From contig JAFWEB010000040.1 of the NCBI GenBank assembly GCA_017515925.1, positions 1 to 11,015 on the forward strand: DNA of 11,015 bases, read 5' to 3'. The notes beneath the pieces were generated by a model that saw only the letters and a list, made by a program, of their open reading frames with translations, was not told the origin of the DNA and did not search any database. Below, piece after piece: positions 1 to 8,650 of the stretch. Within the stretch, counting starts at the first letter, position 1. Every line of letters begins with the position of its first letter. A program made the translations under genes and the position numbers. This stretch comes from Candidatus Saccharimonadota bacterium (lineage in GTDB: Bacteria; Patescibacteriota; Saccharimonadia; Saccharimonadales; Saccharimonadaceae).

Positions 1-3
1 CCT

Positions 4-1359
4 TTATTCATTCATATATTTGACTAAAGTCGTGCGCAGATCTCGGACTGGAATCACAAATTTATCCTTGATGGTGCAAGGGCCAATTGCGTGTTTGAAA
101 CCAATTTTCTTGGCCTCGGCGATTCTCTGATCTGGACGGAAAGCCGAACGAATTTCTCCACCTAGGCCCACCTCGCCAAATACGACATAATTCTCTGGTA
201 ATTTACGCTTGGCTACAGCCGATGCAATTGCTAGACATACTGCGAGGTCTGCCGCCGAATCCTGGACTTTCAATCCACCGACTACATTGATGAAAATATC
301 TTTATCATTTAGCTTCAACCTGGTACGACGTTCCAGAACTGCGATTAGAAGATTCAGACGATTGATATCAAATCCCGATGCAGCACGTTTTGGATAGCCA
401 AAAGAGCTTGGTGTAGCTAGCGCCTGAATTTCTACCAGAATTGGGCGCGTCCCTTCTAGTGTAGATAGGATGATTGAGCCATCGTTGTTTTGACGCTCGG
501 CCAGTAGTGCAGCTGATGGATTTTGCACTTCAGAAAGTCCACTTTGGTTCATCTCAAAAATTGCAACTTCCGTAGTAGAGCCAAAGCGATTTTTGATAGC
601 ACGCACGGTCTTAAACCCACCATAGCGGTCTCCTTCAAAGTTCATTACTACATCTACCAAGTGCTCCAAAACTTTTGGACCAGCTAACGAACCGTCCTTG
701 GTCACATGGCCAACAATTACCACTGCCGTATCAGAACTCTTGGCGGCGCGAATGATTAAATTGCCACAATTCGTCACTTGAGAAACAGTGCCTGGTGCCG
801 ATGATAATTCGGAAAGTGAAAGCGTCTGGATAGAGTCAACTATTACCAATTTAAACTCGCCATCTTCGATAGTCTTGGCGATGTCATTACCGGAAGTACT
901 GCTAGCAAAATGTAGCCCATCGGATTTTGCTCCGAGGCGCTCCGCACGAAGCTTCACTTGCCCGGCTGATTCCTCACCAGAAATATATAAGGCCTGTGCG
1001 TCCTCGGCAATATTGGCACAGATCTGCATCAGTAGGGTAGATTTACCAATACCTGGCTGACCAGTTAGTAGCGAAACCGAACCCGGCAAAAATCCACCGC
1101 CCAGCACTGCATCCAGATCTTTGAACCCAGTCAGCAACCTAGTCTTTGCATCGGATGGGACAATGTCGTTAATCGAAACGGTTTCTAATCTCTTGCCGGA
1201 AATCATACCTTTGGCAATGGCATTTTTGCCATCAACCGCTTCGCCTTGGTCGTATTCTACTAGAGTATTCCATTCGTCACAGCTATCGCATTTGCCTGAC
1301 CATTTAGAAAAAGTCGCACCACAGCTGCTACAGATAAAATTCTCTTTCGATTTTGACAT
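4..1359 (-). CDS. radA: DNA repair/recombination protein RadA (Sms)
   Basis: This 451-residue protein is a full-length RadA, a RecA-like ATPase that acts as a helicase in homologous recombination and helps extend D-loops and process branched DNA. A four-cysteine zinc finger lies at the N-terminus (C10, C13, C24, C27). The RecA-like core follows, with Walker A GQPGIGKS (100-107), a Walker B strand LVIVDSIQTL (171-180) and the RadA-specific KNRFG motif (256-260). The Lon-protease-like C-terminal domain (about 345-451) has DSAAD in place of a protease active site, as is usual for RadA. The gene starts 28 nt after the clpP stop. A GGAGGT lies about 11 nt before the ATG and a second GAGG lies directly before it. 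It is the last visible gene of the clp operon, and its TAA stop sits at the left edge of the window. Linkage of clpC and radA is also known in Firmicutes. The identification is secure. Confidence 0.97.
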   Translation of the reverse strand: MSKSKENFICSSCGATFSKWSGKCDSCDEWNTLVEYDQGEAVDGKNAIAKGMISGKRLETVSINDIVPSDAKTRLLTGFKDLDAVLGGGFLPGSVSLLTGQPGIGKSTLLMQICANIAEDAQALYISGEESAGQVKLRAERLGAKSDGLHFASSTSGNDIAKTIEDGEFKLVIVDSIQTLSLSELSSAPGTVSQVTNCGNLIIRAAKSSDTAVVIVGHVTKDGSLAGPKVLEHLVDVVMNFEGDRYGGFKTVRAIKNRFGSTTEVAIFEMNQSGLSEVQNPSAALLAERQNNDGSIILSTLEGTRPILVEIQALATPSSFGYPKRAASGFDINRLNLLIAVLERRTRLKLNDKDIFINVVGGLKVQDSAADLAVCLAIASAVAKRKLPENYVVFGEVGLGGEIRSAFRPDQRIAEAKKIGFKHAIGPCTIKDKFVIPVRDLRTTLVKYMNE

Positions 1360-1387
1360 TACCTCGCTTTACCTCCAGCCCACTCTA

Positions 1388-1999
1388 TTATTTAGTAATT
1401 ATCTCGTCAATTATACCATATTCCTTGGCTTCTTCAGCTGACATCCAATTATCACGATCCATGTCTTTTTCTACTTTTTTCTCGTCTTGGCCGGTGTTCT
1501 TGGCAAGCATTTCAATCAGACGCTTCTTTAGATATAAACCTTCACGAAGTTCAATCTCTTGGTCGGTCACTTTGCTTTGTGGTGAGCCATAAGACGGCTG
1601 GTGAATCATAATCCTAGAATTTGGTAGTACATAGCGTTTGCCTTTGGCGCCGCTAGAGAGTAGCATTGCCCCCATACTTGCCTGCAAACCAATACCAATT
1701 GTCTGCACATCTGGTTGAATGTAATTCATAGTATCAATAATTGCTAGACCATCATATACGCTACCACCAGGGGAGTTGATGTAGAGTTTGATATCACGCT
1801 TCGGATCTTCGTGTGCTAAGAATAGCAGCTGAGCAATCACTAGATTTGCAGTATGTGGATTTACATCTTCGCCGAGGAATACAATCCTATCGGTAAGCAA
1901 GCGTGAATAAATATCATAGGCACGCTCGCCTTTTGCTGTTTCTTCCACCACAGTTGGGACTAAATAGTCATCTTTTTTAGTCATTGTTTCTCCTTTCAT
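1388..1999 (-). CDS. clpP: ATP-dependent Clp protease proteolytic subunit ClpP
   Basis: ClpP is the serine peptidase ring that degrades proteins unfolded and fed in by a Clp ATPase, here presumably the ClpC of the same operon. The catalytic triad is visible: Ser108 in QASMGA, His133 in MIHQP and Asp183 in DRDNW (numbered from the upstream start). The conserved YINSPGGS and [11 protein letters not shown] blocks and the [11 protein letters not shown] segment are intact. The length, 203 or 198 residues, is normal. Two starts are possible. The ATG at 1999 overlaps the stop of the preceding gene as TAATG and has AAGGAG 8 nt upstream. An in-frame ATG at 1984 has AAAGGAG 5 nt upstream. The five extra residues (MKGET) are not distinctive, so the choice is open. 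Either way translation is coupled to the metalloprotease gene upstream. Confidence 0.97.
   Translation of the reverse strand: MKGETMTKKDDYLVPTVVEETAKGERAYDIYSRLLTDRIVFLGEDVNPHTANLVIAQLLFLAHEDPKRDIKLYINSPGGSVYDGLAIIDTMNYIQPDVQTIGIGLQASMGAMLLSSGAKGKRYVLPNSRIMIHQPSYGSPQSKVTDQEIELREGLYLKKRLIEMLAKNTGQDEKKVEKDMDRDNWMSAEEAKEYGIIDEIITK
1990..1996 (-). promoter_or_regulatory. Internal ribosome binding site for clpP (second start)
   Basis: AAAGGAG lies 5 nt before the ATG at 1984, inside the first codons of the longer clpP reading frame. It supports a start at 1984, giving 198 residues. It competes with an equally good AAGGAG inside the last codons of the preceding gene that serves the ATG at 1999. 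Confidence 0.55.
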
Positions 2000-3054
2000 T
2001 AATCTATCTCCTTTTCTTCAATATTTGAATTCATTGCTTTTTCTAGTTCCTTTCCACGCAAAATGTGTGAATTATATTCCACGACCAGACTATTATAATG
2101 ATTTACGATTTCGTTAGTCTGGTTATACAAATTTTCTAGTCCTGCCTGAGCATTTAGTAATTCATTTCTACGAGCCAGAAATGCTGCGTTACTAGCAAAA
2201 CATCCTTCGGTAGCAGTGCAACGATTAAACTCGTCAATTTCTTTGGCCAAAGATTCGGCTTGTTTATAATACTCGGAAGTTTTTTGGTCGATTTCTTTGT
2301 CGACTTTTTCTAACTCTTCTTCTAGTGCGCGGATTTCCTCGTCTAGTTCGCGAAATGGAGTAATATAACTATCATAAAAACTCACTACTAGATCTTGATT
2401 TTTGAAATACCTAGCATAATGTTTTTCTAGTTCGTCTGGCAAATCTTTGATTTCTGTGCCAATGCGTGAATGAAGCTCGTCCATGCGATCAGCCGATGAA
2501 TATGTATCTAGATCGCTAGCTAGCAAATCATGATGCTTGCTATCGTTGTAAACATTCATCAACTCGCTGCCAATGCGTGAACGATCGCTATCATTCATCC
2601 TCTCCCACACCGCGTGCAATAATTCGTGTGCAGCGGTGGATTCTTTGATACCGTTCAAATCATTGTTATTTATATTGTAGATATAAATATGTCCGTCGGA
2701 ATAGCAGCCTAGGATAGATATTTCTGTCTCGTGCGAATCACAATTCCTGTTAAAATCGTCTCTATTATCTAAGCTTGGCCTGGATGCGGCAAAGATTAAT
2801 TTGGCTCTGTCGGTCAAAGAAATCTTGTCTTCTATCGCGGTGACTTCGGCTGGAGCATGATAAGAAATAGCCAGGAACCAGTCATAGATGATCACACGAT
2901 TTAGATAGACTACTACACCTAGCACCACCAAGAGAGCCGCTGCCACCGTAATGGTAATATCTCGCCTCATCGAATTTTTGCTCTGGAATACCTGATCTGC
3001 ACGTGGCTTGGCAGGTTTTTTTGCTTTGGTGTTTTTTGTGGAGTTTGCTGGCAT
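1999..3054 (-). CDS. Membrane-anchored HExxH zinc metalloprotease with coiled-coil tail
   Basis: I do not recognise a named family. The 351-residue protein has a lysine-rich N-terminus (about 1-30), one membrane segment (about 32-52) and a large C-terminal part predicted to lie outside the membrane. That part contains HELLH (143-147) in the context [11 protein letters not shown], the zinc-binding and catalytic motif of gluzincin-like metallopeptidases. The segment [12 protein letters not shown] (191-202) could supply a third ligand such as Glu193. Two cysteine pairs (C105/C117, C279/C285) fit disulphides outside the cytoplasm. Residues about 235-345 are rich in E and K with heptad-like spacing and probably form a coiled coil. 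Its start lies 13 nt after the clpC stop, and the AAAGGA ribosome site overlaps that stop. Its own stop overlaps the clpP start. This places it in the CIRCE-controlled operon, so a role in envelope protein quality control under stress is inferred. The substrate is unknown. Confidence 0.75.
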   Translation of the reverse strand: MPANSTKNTKAKKPAKPRADQVFQSKNSMRRDITITVAAALLVVLGVVVYLNRVIIYDWFLAISYHAPAEVTAIEDKISLTDRAKLIFAASRPSLDNRDDFNRNCDSHETEISILGCYSDGHIYIYNINNNDLNGIKESTAAHELLHAVWERMNDSDRSRIGSELMNVYNDSKHHDLLASDLDTYSSADRMDELHSRIGTEIKDLPDELEKHYARYFKNQDLVVSFYDSYITPFRELDEEIRALEEELEKVDKEIDQKTSEYYKQAESLAKEIDEFNRCTATEGCFASNAAFLARRNELLNAQAGLENLYNQTNEIVNHYNSLVVEYNSHILRGKELEKAMNSNIEEKEID

Positions 3055-3067
3055 TTAAATTCTTCCT

Positions 3068-5545
3068 TTATTCTTTTGTGATGCTGAGAGTTAGTTTATC
3101 TTTTTTGAGGTCTATATTAATAATATCACCAGATTGAAGTTTGCCCGCAATAATTTCGTCGGAAATCAGCGATTCTACATAATCCTCTATCGCACGGCGC
3201 AGTGGGCGCGCACCATTTTTTGGATCATAGCCAATATTAATCAACCATTCTTTTGCCTTTGGCGTGACCTTGATGCCTAGATGCTTGATAGAAATGCGTT
3301 TCCTGAGATCTTCAATTAGATTGTCAAAAATCTGCTCGACTTGTTTTTTGGTTAGAGCGTGGAACACTAGCACATTATCCAGACGATTAATCAGCTCTGG
3401 GCGCATTGCTTTTTTGAGCGCGCGATTTGCTGCTTCTTTCTGAAGTTCATATTCGGCTTCACGAGATTTTTTGGTCTCTTTTTCTGCACCAGCAAAGCCA
3501 AAATCATCATCTCTATACATTGCCTCCGCACCAAGGTTAGAAGTCAGAATCACCACAGTATTATTAAACTTCACTTTGTTGCCCTGGCCGTCTGTCAAAA
3601 TGCCATCTTCTAGAATTTGAAGTAGCATATTGAATACATCTGGGTGAGCTTTTTCTATCTCGTCAAACAGCACCACAGAATATGGACGGCGACGCACGGC
3701 TTCAGTCAATTTACCACCATCATCATAGCCAATGTAGCCAGCTGGCGCACCAACCAAGCGTGAGACATTGTGCTTTTCGCCAAACTCACTCATGTCGATT
3801 TTGATCAAAGCATTCTCGCCACCAAATACTTCGCGCGCAATCACGCGTGCTAGCTCGGTTTTACCGACGCCGGTTGGGCCCATAAATAGGAATGAACCAA
3901 TCGGACGATTTGGATTAGCGATGCCAGACCTACCACGGCGAATAGCTTTTGCTACAGCGTGGACCGCCTCGTCTTGGCCGATGATTGCTTTGTCAATGTG
4001 ATCTTCGAGTTTGAGCAGCATTTCCATCTCAGAGCCATGAACTTTGGATACTGGAATACCAGTCTTGAGCGAAATTGCTTTGGCCAAATTTTCTTCGGTG
4101 AGTTTTGGTGTTTTCTCTTTACCGACTCCTGCTTTTTCTAGCTTCTTGATTTCTTCGCCAATCTTGGCAGAGCGGGTTTTGTACATAGCAGCTTTTTCAA
4201 AATCTTCGGCTTCGGCAGCGGCGTTGACCTTTTCTTCCAAATCTTTTTGCTCGATCTTGAGCTTCTTGTATTTGCTACCGCCTTTTTTGTCTTCGGCGAC
4301 TTTAGCAATTGCAGATGCTTCGTCTATTACATCAATCACTTTGTCTGGCATAAATCTATCATTGATATAGCGGTTGGACATATTGATAGCAGTTTCTAGA
4401 ATCTTATCTGGGATCTCTACGCCATGATGTTTTTCATAATGAGATTTGATTCCCTTCAAAATCCTAAGTGTCACGGCATCACTTGGTTCTTCTACTACCA
4501 CAGTCTGGAAGCGGCGAGCCAAGGCTTTATCCTTTTCAATATTCTTGCGATACTCATCTAGAGTGGTTGCACCAATTAGTTTAATCTGACCACGAGCTAA
4601 GGCAGGTTTCAAGATATTTGCGGCATCCATATTGCCATCACTACCAGCACCGGCGCCAGCCAAAAGATGAAGCTCATCGATAAACAGGATGATGGATGGA
4701 TTATCCATTGCTTCGTTGATTACGCCTTTGATGCGCTCTTCAAATTCACCACGGAATTTTGTGCCAGCCACCATTGACGACAAATCAATCTGGTAAATTT
4801 TCTTGCCGATAAGGTTGCCTGGAACATCATTCTTCGCAACACGTGCAGCCAAGCCTTCGACGATGGCGGTTTTACCTACGCCAGCCTCACCAATCAAAAC
4901 TGGGTTAGATTTGGTACGGCGACATAATACGGTGATAGTACGCTCAATTTCTTTATCGCGGCCAATCACAGTATCTAGCTTGCCTTCTTTTGCAAGTCTG
5001 GTCAGATCTTCGCCATAGCGAGAAAGCCATTTCAGCTTTGGCTGATTTTTGAACTTTTCCTTTTCTTTGGATTTCTTGGCCGATTCGGCTTGTTTGGCAG
5101 CCAAATCTTCGATAGTCTGGGCGATTTCTTGGATGTCAACTTTTAATCCGGTCAAGATTAATGCGGCGCGAGAATTTGGCTGAGCAACTAGCGCATGCAA
5201 AATATGCTCTGTGCCGACTACCTCTACGCCATAATCATGGGCAAAGTTTGCTGCCATACGAAGTGTCAAAACAGCAGCTTCTGACAAGGACATCATTGCC
5301 ATCTGCGAACCAGGAACTTCCACTGCGGTAGCATTAAGCGATTTTTCTACATCTGATAATTCTATACCTTCGTCGGCAAGGATGTGCGCACCCGTACAGG
5401 CATCCATATCAAGAATTCCGAGTAACAGATGCTCTGTACTCATATAACCATTATTGTACCTCTTAGAAAACAAATCCGCTTTTTGAATAGCAAAGCGAGC
5501 GTTTTCTGATAAGCGACTCATTATTTCGTTAAATTCGTCTTGCAT
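3068..5545 (-). CDS. clpC: ATP-dependent Clp protease ATP-binding subunit ClpC
   Basis: ClpC is a hexameric AAA+ unfoldase that feeds substrates to ClpP. The 825 residues show the two Clp_N repeats (about 10-150), AAA module 1 with Walker A GEAGVGKT (219-226) and Walker B LFIDE (287-291), a UVR-like coiled middle region (about 425-470), then AAA module 2 with Walker A GPTGVGKT (556-563), Walker B VVLFDE (624-629) and pore loop GYIG (603-606). Finally comes the C-terminal D2-small domain. FGF at 682-684 sits where ClpC proteins carry their ClpP-docking tripeptide (usually LGF or VGF), so partnership with the linked clpP is expected. It is the first gene after the CIRCE operator. No Shine-Dalgarno precedes the ATG at 5545, and the promoter predicts a transcript starting there, so translation may be leaderless. 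A later in-frame ATG at 5521 (MSRLSEN) also lacks a ribosome site. No ctsR, mcsA or mcsB is linked. Confidence 0.97.
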   Translation of the reverse strand: MQDEFNEIMSRLSENARFAIQKADLFSKRYNNGYMSTEHLLLGILDMDACTGAHILADEGIELSDVEKSLNATAVEVPGSQMAMMSLSEAAVLTLRMAANFAHDYGVEVVGTEHILHALVAQPNSRAALILTGLKVDIQEIAQTIEDLAAKQAESAKKSKEKEKFKNQPKLKWLSRYGEDLTRLAKEGKLDTVIGRDKEIERTITVLCRRTKSNPVLIGEAGVGKTAIVEGLAARVAKNDVPGNLIGKKIYQIDLSSMVAGTKFRGEFEERIKGVINEAMDNPSIILFIDELHLLAGAGAGSDGNMDAANILKPALARGQIKLIGATTLDEYRKNIEKDKALARRFQTVVVEEPSDAVTLRILKGIKSHYEKHHGVEIPDKILETAINMSNRYINDRFMPDKVIDVIDEASAIAKVAEDKKGGSKYKKLKIEQKDLEEKVNAAAEAEDFEKAAMYKTRSAKIGEEIKKLEKAGVGKEKTPKLTEENLAKAISLKTGIPVSKVHGSEMEMLLKLEDHIDKAIIGQDEAVHAVAKAIRRGRSGIANPNRPIGSFLFMGPTGVGKTELARVIAREVFGGENALIKIDMSEFGEKHNVSRLVGAPAGYIGYDDGGKLTEAVRRRPYSVVLFDEIEKAHPDVFNMLLQILEDGILTDGQGNKVKFNNTVVILTSNLGAEAMYRDDDFGFAGAEKETKKSREAEYELQKEAANRALKKAMRPELINRLDNVLVFHALTKKQVEQIFDNLIEDLRKRISIKHLGIKVTPKAKEWLINIGYDPKNGARPLRRAIEDYVESLISDEIIAGKLQSGDIINIDLKKDKLTLSITKE

Positions 5546-5551
5546 ACTCTT

Positions 5552-5580
5552 ATAGTATCAAATTAGCACTCTCGTGTCAA
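5552..5580 (-). promoter_or_regulatory. Predicted sigma-70-type promoter of the clp operon
   Basis: On the minus strand a consensus -35 TTGACA (5580-5575) is followed, after exactly 17 nt, by TACTAT (5557-5552) preceded by TG plus one base, giving an extended -10. The expected start point, seven bases after the -10, is position 5545, the A of the clpC ATG. The -35 lies inside the loop of the CIRCE repeat, so a bound repressor would block polymerase directly. Confidence 0.7.
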
Positions 5581-5589
5581 GAGTGCTAA
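5563..5589. promoter_or_regulatory. CIRCE operator (HrcA binding site)
   Basis: TTAGCACTC and GAGTGCTAA flank a 9-nt spacer, which is an exact match to the CIRCE consensus bound by the heat-shock repressor HrcA. The site lies 17 nt before the clpC start and 22 nt after the stop of the upstream nuclease gene. It predicts HrcA repression of clpC, the metalloprotease gene, clpP and radA, relieved by heat or unfolded protein. The hrcA gene itself is not in the window. Confidence 0.95.
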
Positions 5590-5611
5590 TATTTGGTGGT
5601 GTATCTATTAT

Positions 5612-6355
5612 TTAGACTTTTGATTTTCTCCAACCAGCCGCCTGTGCCTCCGCTTCAGAGCAGAACCATCGTTCGCCTTGAGATGTGTCGATTTGAGTTT
5701 GATTATAATATTGTTGGCCAGGCATATGATAGATTTTTTCGCCTTTGTTATTTATATTTCCCTTAATCACACAGTAATCAGTAGTCGTTTCCATCTCTTC
5801 TTTAGTCTCTTCAACGCAAACTCCCTCAGCCCAAAGACCGCGACTATTTTTCTCCGCTTCTTCTTGTGCTTGCTTATACTCTGATTGCTTTATATATGGA
5901 TAGTTGTATGTATACTCATAACCATACCCATTATTAATAACCATATAGCCAACATCTTCACCGTCCAGATATATATACCTTAATAATCTATCATACTTAT
6001 CTCTATCTGTCTGTGAATAATCTGCCTCAATTTTAACCTTTTTCCCTTCCAGCAAATTCTTGAGGTATTGTGACGCCTCTTGCCCAAAACATTCAACTGT
6101 TTTTCTAGGATCTACTGTCTCCGGAGTATTAACCCCTATAAGGCGAACCGACGTTTCCTTTCCTTCATAATCAATTTTAATAGTATCACCGTCTATTACA
6201 GATTTTACTTCATATAACAATTCTGGAGTAATAGACGAAACAGTTTGCTCTTCTTGAACAGGCTTTAATCTCGATATCACGAACATCAATCCGCCAGCCA
6301 TGGCAAGCCCGAGGATAGCTGCTTCCACCCAAATTAATAGGCGTTTTTTGTTCAT
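5612..6355 (-). CDS. Membrane-anchored thermonuclease (SNase family) with C-terminal sunset-like module
   Basis: The 247-residue protein has one N-terminal membrane segment or uncleaved signal anchor (about 8-28), then a staphylococcal-nuclease domain (about 48-178). The Ca2+ and catalytic residues of the family are present: DGDT (55-58), Arg71 in VRLIG, Glu79 in NTPET and Arg123 in DKYDRLLRY, matching Arg35, Glu43 and Arg87 of staphylococcal nuclease. It should therefore cut DNA and RNA outside the membrane. The last 55 residues (CVIKGNINNKGEKIYHMPG, ending ERWFCSEAEAQAAGWRKSK) resemble the small 'sunset' module I recall following nuclease domains in secreted proteins; the role of that module is unknown. 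The start lies 2 nt after the stop of the upstream gene with no clear ribosome site, which suggests coupled translation. It is the last gene of the OmpA operon. Foreign nucleic acid degradation for nucleotide uptake is a plausible role in a nucleotide-dependent epibiont. Confidence 0.9.
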   Translation of the reverse strand: MNKKRLLIWVEAAILGLAMAGGLMFVISRLKPVQEEQTVSSITPELLYEVKSVIDGDTIKIDYEGKETSVRLIGVNTPETVDPRKTVECFGQEASQYLKNLLEGKKVKIEADYSQTDRDKYDRLLRYIYLDGEDVGYMVINNGYGYEYTYNYPYIKQSEYKQAQEEAEKNSRGLWAEGVCVEETKEEMETTTDYCVIKGNINNKGEKIYHMPGQQYYNQTQIDTSQGERWFCSEAEAQAAGWRKSKV

Positions 6356-6357
6356 GT

Positions 6358-7248
6358 CTATTTCTTATTCGAGCGCCCTTCTTTCGCCATAGCGTTGTTA
6401 TACATATCTTCCATCAAGTCTGGTTCAACAGTGATAGCCATTTTTGCTTCTATCAAAGCTCTAGCAGACTCATTGTATTGTTCTACGTTTTTCTTCACGG
6501 ATCTTTTTGATTCAACTAAGCGTTCAGCATATTTTGGGTAAGCTTTAAGCTTAGAAATATCCTCAACAATGTCACCCCGTTGCTCTGAAAGCTCATCTAG
6601 AAGATTTTTATACCTTTTACGTGCCAAGAAATATTCCCTTAAATCATTATCCGTAAGAATACGCACGCTATCCCTAGTCATAAAACCAGTGCCAATGTAG
6701 AGAACCATCTGAACTGCAGCCACAATGGCATTGGAGATAAATTCTTTACTACCTAGAAGGTCTGCGAGAGTTTTCTCGTTAGCTATCACAGCTTCTAAGC
6801 CTCCGCTCACGAGGCCAGCAAGAAGCTTCGCTGCTACAAGAGCAATACCGGCAGAAATCCAAAATCCGTAAGAAATGCGTTCACCAATTTTTGTATAGTA
6901 TCTTCTATTTCCTAGCTGAAAACCAACAAAAGCCATGGAGAAGAAACACCCGGCACCAACAATATAAGCAATAATGGCATTCTGTGCCTCTCCTAAATCG
7001 GGGCTCAGCACATTTAGTGCGCCCGACAAGAACATAGCATCAACTACTTCACTCAGAAGACCAACTGTAATGAAAAATAACGCTTCCCACGGAAACCTTA
7101 TCCCAAAAATAGTTTGAAAAAACTTCTCCTGTGGTGGGATGACCTTCTTTTCTTCCGTTTCATCGAGCAACTTTTCCTTCTTTGTGGGATTATTTGGCTC
7201 TTTGCCTTCTTTGTTATTATTTCCCCTTTTCAACTTTTTAAAAATCAT
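6358..7248 (-). CDS. Unknown four-helix membrane protein with cytoplasmic helical tail
   Basis: I do not recognise this 296-residue protein. A charged, lysine- and asparagine-rich N-terminus (1-45) precedes four predicted membrane segments (about 53-74, 89-112, 126-148, 170-191). A highly charged helical tail follows (about 200-290) with likely coiled-coil content (KRYKNLLDELSEQ, ERLVESKRSVKK). An even number of segments puts both ends on the same side, probably the cytoplasm. The start codon overlaps the stop of the upstream gene as TAATG and has a strong GGAGG 7 nt upstream (7260-7256), so the ATG is well supported. The layout, a membrane bundle plus a long cytoplasmic tail beside an OmpA-domain partner, recalls ion-driven motor or ExbB/MotA/ZorA-type units in outline. 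I see no sequence signature of those families. Confidence 0.7.
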   Translation of the reverse strand: MIFKKLKRGNNNKEGKEPNNPTKKEKLLDETEEKKVIPPQEKFFQTIFGIRFPWEALFFITVGLLSEVVDAMFLSGALNVLSPDLGEAQNAIIAYIVGAGCFFSMAFVGFQLGNRRYYTKIGERISYGFWISAGIALVAAKLLAGLVSGGLEAVIANEKTLADLLGSKEFISNAIVAAVQMVLYIGTGFMTRDSVRILTDNDLREYFLARKRYKNLLDELSEQRGDIVEDISKLKAYPKYAERLVESKRSVKKNVEQYNESARALIEAKMAITVEPDLMEDMYNNAMAKEGRSNKK

Positions 7249-7781
7249 TATTTTTCCTCCCTATCAAAACTTGCCCAATTAATCCCTGCAGAAAGTTCAT
7301 TTATTTGTGATAATAGCGATTCCGTATCGTCATAAGTCCCTACAGCATCAATATCTATGTTTGAAGTTGGATCAAGCTTATTGATTTTTCTACGAAGGCG
7401 TTGATCCACTTCGCGAATTTCGTCCAAGAGCTCATTGTAACTAGTGAATTCCGATTTAATATCGCCGAGACCCTCGGCGTATTTTTGATCTATAATATTC
7501 TGTTTCCTAGTAAAATAAGTATCGATATCAAAATCGCCTTTATTGAACTTTGCATCTATGTATTTATGATAATAGTACAAGGTTTGCGGTTTAGCTGAAG
7601 ATGTCTCTCCTGCCTTCTGGATTGCTTCTTCTTGAAGTTTTTCTAACTCCTCTACGACTTCCTTCTGCAATGCATCGAGTTCTTTTTTGGATACAGCTTC
7701 CTTTGGAAGAGAATTTAAATCTCGCCAATCCGAATCAGCATCATCGTCCTTTCTTTTGCGAAAGAAATTAAATAATTTCAT
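7248..7781 (-). CDS. Unknown soluble coiled-coil protein
   Basis: This 177-residue protein has no membrane segment or motif that I recognise. It starts with a basic, phenylalanine-rich stretch (MKLFNFFRKRK) that could be an amphipathic membrane-association helix. An acidic linker follows, then a strong heptad-like helix (about 30-58, KKELDALQKEVVEELEKLQ) and a second helical region (about 68-136). The composition is acidic and very poor in cysteine and histidine, which suggests a scaffold or adaptor and not an enzyme. Its ATG overlaps the TGA of the gene before it as ATGA, with GGAG 6 nt upstream, and its TAA overlaps the next start. It is therefore tightly coupled to two membrane proteins and may bridge their cytoplasmic tails. 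Confidence 0.65.
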   Translation of the reverse strand: MKLFNFFRKRKDDDADSDWRDLNSLPKEAVSKKELDALQKEVVEELEKLQEEAIQKAGETSSAKPQTLYYYHKYIDAKFNKGDFDIDTYFTRKQNIIDQKYAEGLGDIKSEFTSYNELLDEIREVDQRLRRKINKLDPTSNIDIDAVGTYDDTESLLSQINELSAGINWASFDREEK

Positions 7782-8647
7782 TTTATCTCCTTTCTATTTT
7801 CGTTATTAAGCCAAGATTCCGTCGATGGCATATCAATAATCGTATATTTTAAACCATTAATTTTATTGATCTTTTTAATTGCATACTCAGTATATCTTGA
7901 GTATCTTCCATAGAAAATTGTTTTAATCTGATAGACGGTATTTTTATAATTGTCGAAAATCGTCTTTTTCTCCTTTTCTGCTTCTTCTAGTTGATATTCT
8001 GCATCAATTTTTGCTTCAGCAGAGAGGCTATGAGCGACTACCTTCTGATCGTAGTCTCTTCTTTGCTTGTATTTTTCTCCGGACGATTTCGCATCGTCTA
8101 GATACCCCTTTACTATAGCCTTAGCTCCTTTTGCCGCTTCAAGCTCAACATACATGTTTGATAATACTCGCTTAGCCTCAATTATTACACTATCCTGTCT
8201 TTTTATCAGGTCAATATATTCCTCATATGCTTCACTAAGCAGCAAATCTCTTTGCTCGGTGAGCCTATGCATATAATTTGTGTCCGCTCTAAAATTCCAC
8301 CTGCCGTCAGCGTCGATTTGATCTACTTTTACTCTCCAATTTTTTATCTTGTATTGCTTAGCAAATCGTTTCAATATTTTTGATTGATCAATTTTTCCAG
8401 TTATCTTATCCTGCCATGTTTTGTAATAAGCCGTTCTAAATTCAGCCTCCCCCGCAACTGCGACAAAGACAATCATAGGAAAAACTACTAGGAGCAGAAA
8501 AACAAACCATGAATTAGTGCTATTGAAAAAATTTGTCGGAGCCAACAATCCACCAATCAATAGCGAGACAACGCACGCAACGCTCGTCGAAAAAAATGTA
8601 TTAAAGTTGTGTTCGTGCGATTTAAAATTACTATATGTCTGGAACAT
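7778..8647 (-). CDS. Unknown two-helix membrane protein with long coiled coil
   Basis: I do not recognise this 289-residue protein. Two predicted membrane segments (about 20-37 and 47-66) are joined by a short asparagine- and serine-rich loop. A roughly 220-residue charged region follows, with likely coiled-coil helices (about 125-245, including ELEAAKGAKAIVKG and LEEAEKEKKTIFDNY). The hairpin topology places the long helical part in the cytoplasm. It starts 3 nt after the stop of the OmpA-domain gene with only a weak ribosome site, and it ends with TGA inside an ATGA overlap with the next gene. This is the only TGA stop in the window and supports the standard code. A partner of the OmpA-domain protein in an envelope complex is the natural inference from context. 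Confidence 0.65.
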   Translation of the reverse strand: MFQTYSNFKSHEHNFNTFFSTSVACVVSLLIGGLLAPTNFFNSTNSWFVFLLLVVFPMIVFVAVAGEAEFRTAYYKTWQDKITGKIDQSKILKRFAKQYKIKNWRVKVDQIDADGRWNFRADTNYMHRLTEQRDLLLSEAYEEYIDLIKRQDSVIIEAKRVLSNMYVELEAAKGAKAIVKGYLDDAKSSGEKYKQRRDYDQKVVAHSLSAEAKIDAEYQLEEAEKEKKTIFDNYKNTVYQIKTIFYGRYSRYTEYAIKKINKINGLKYTIIDMPSTESWLNNENRKEIK

Positions 8648-8650
8648 TTT

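Noticed and set aside
4044..4370. Plus-strand open frame of 108 codons within clpC
   Set aside because: It lies opposite the conserved clpC sequence, and its serine- and leucine-rich composition is typical of a shadow frame.
5563..5589. Inverted repeat as a terminator for the upstream operon
   Set aside because: No U-tract follows (only TTTG), and the sequence is an exact CIRCE. Partial read-through from the OmpA operon into clpC stays possible.
7778..7781. UGA read as glycine (Gracilibacteria/SR1 code)
   Set aside because: TGA here forms a standard ATGA stop/start overlap with a well-placed ribosome site for the next gene, and every other gene closes with TAA or TAG.
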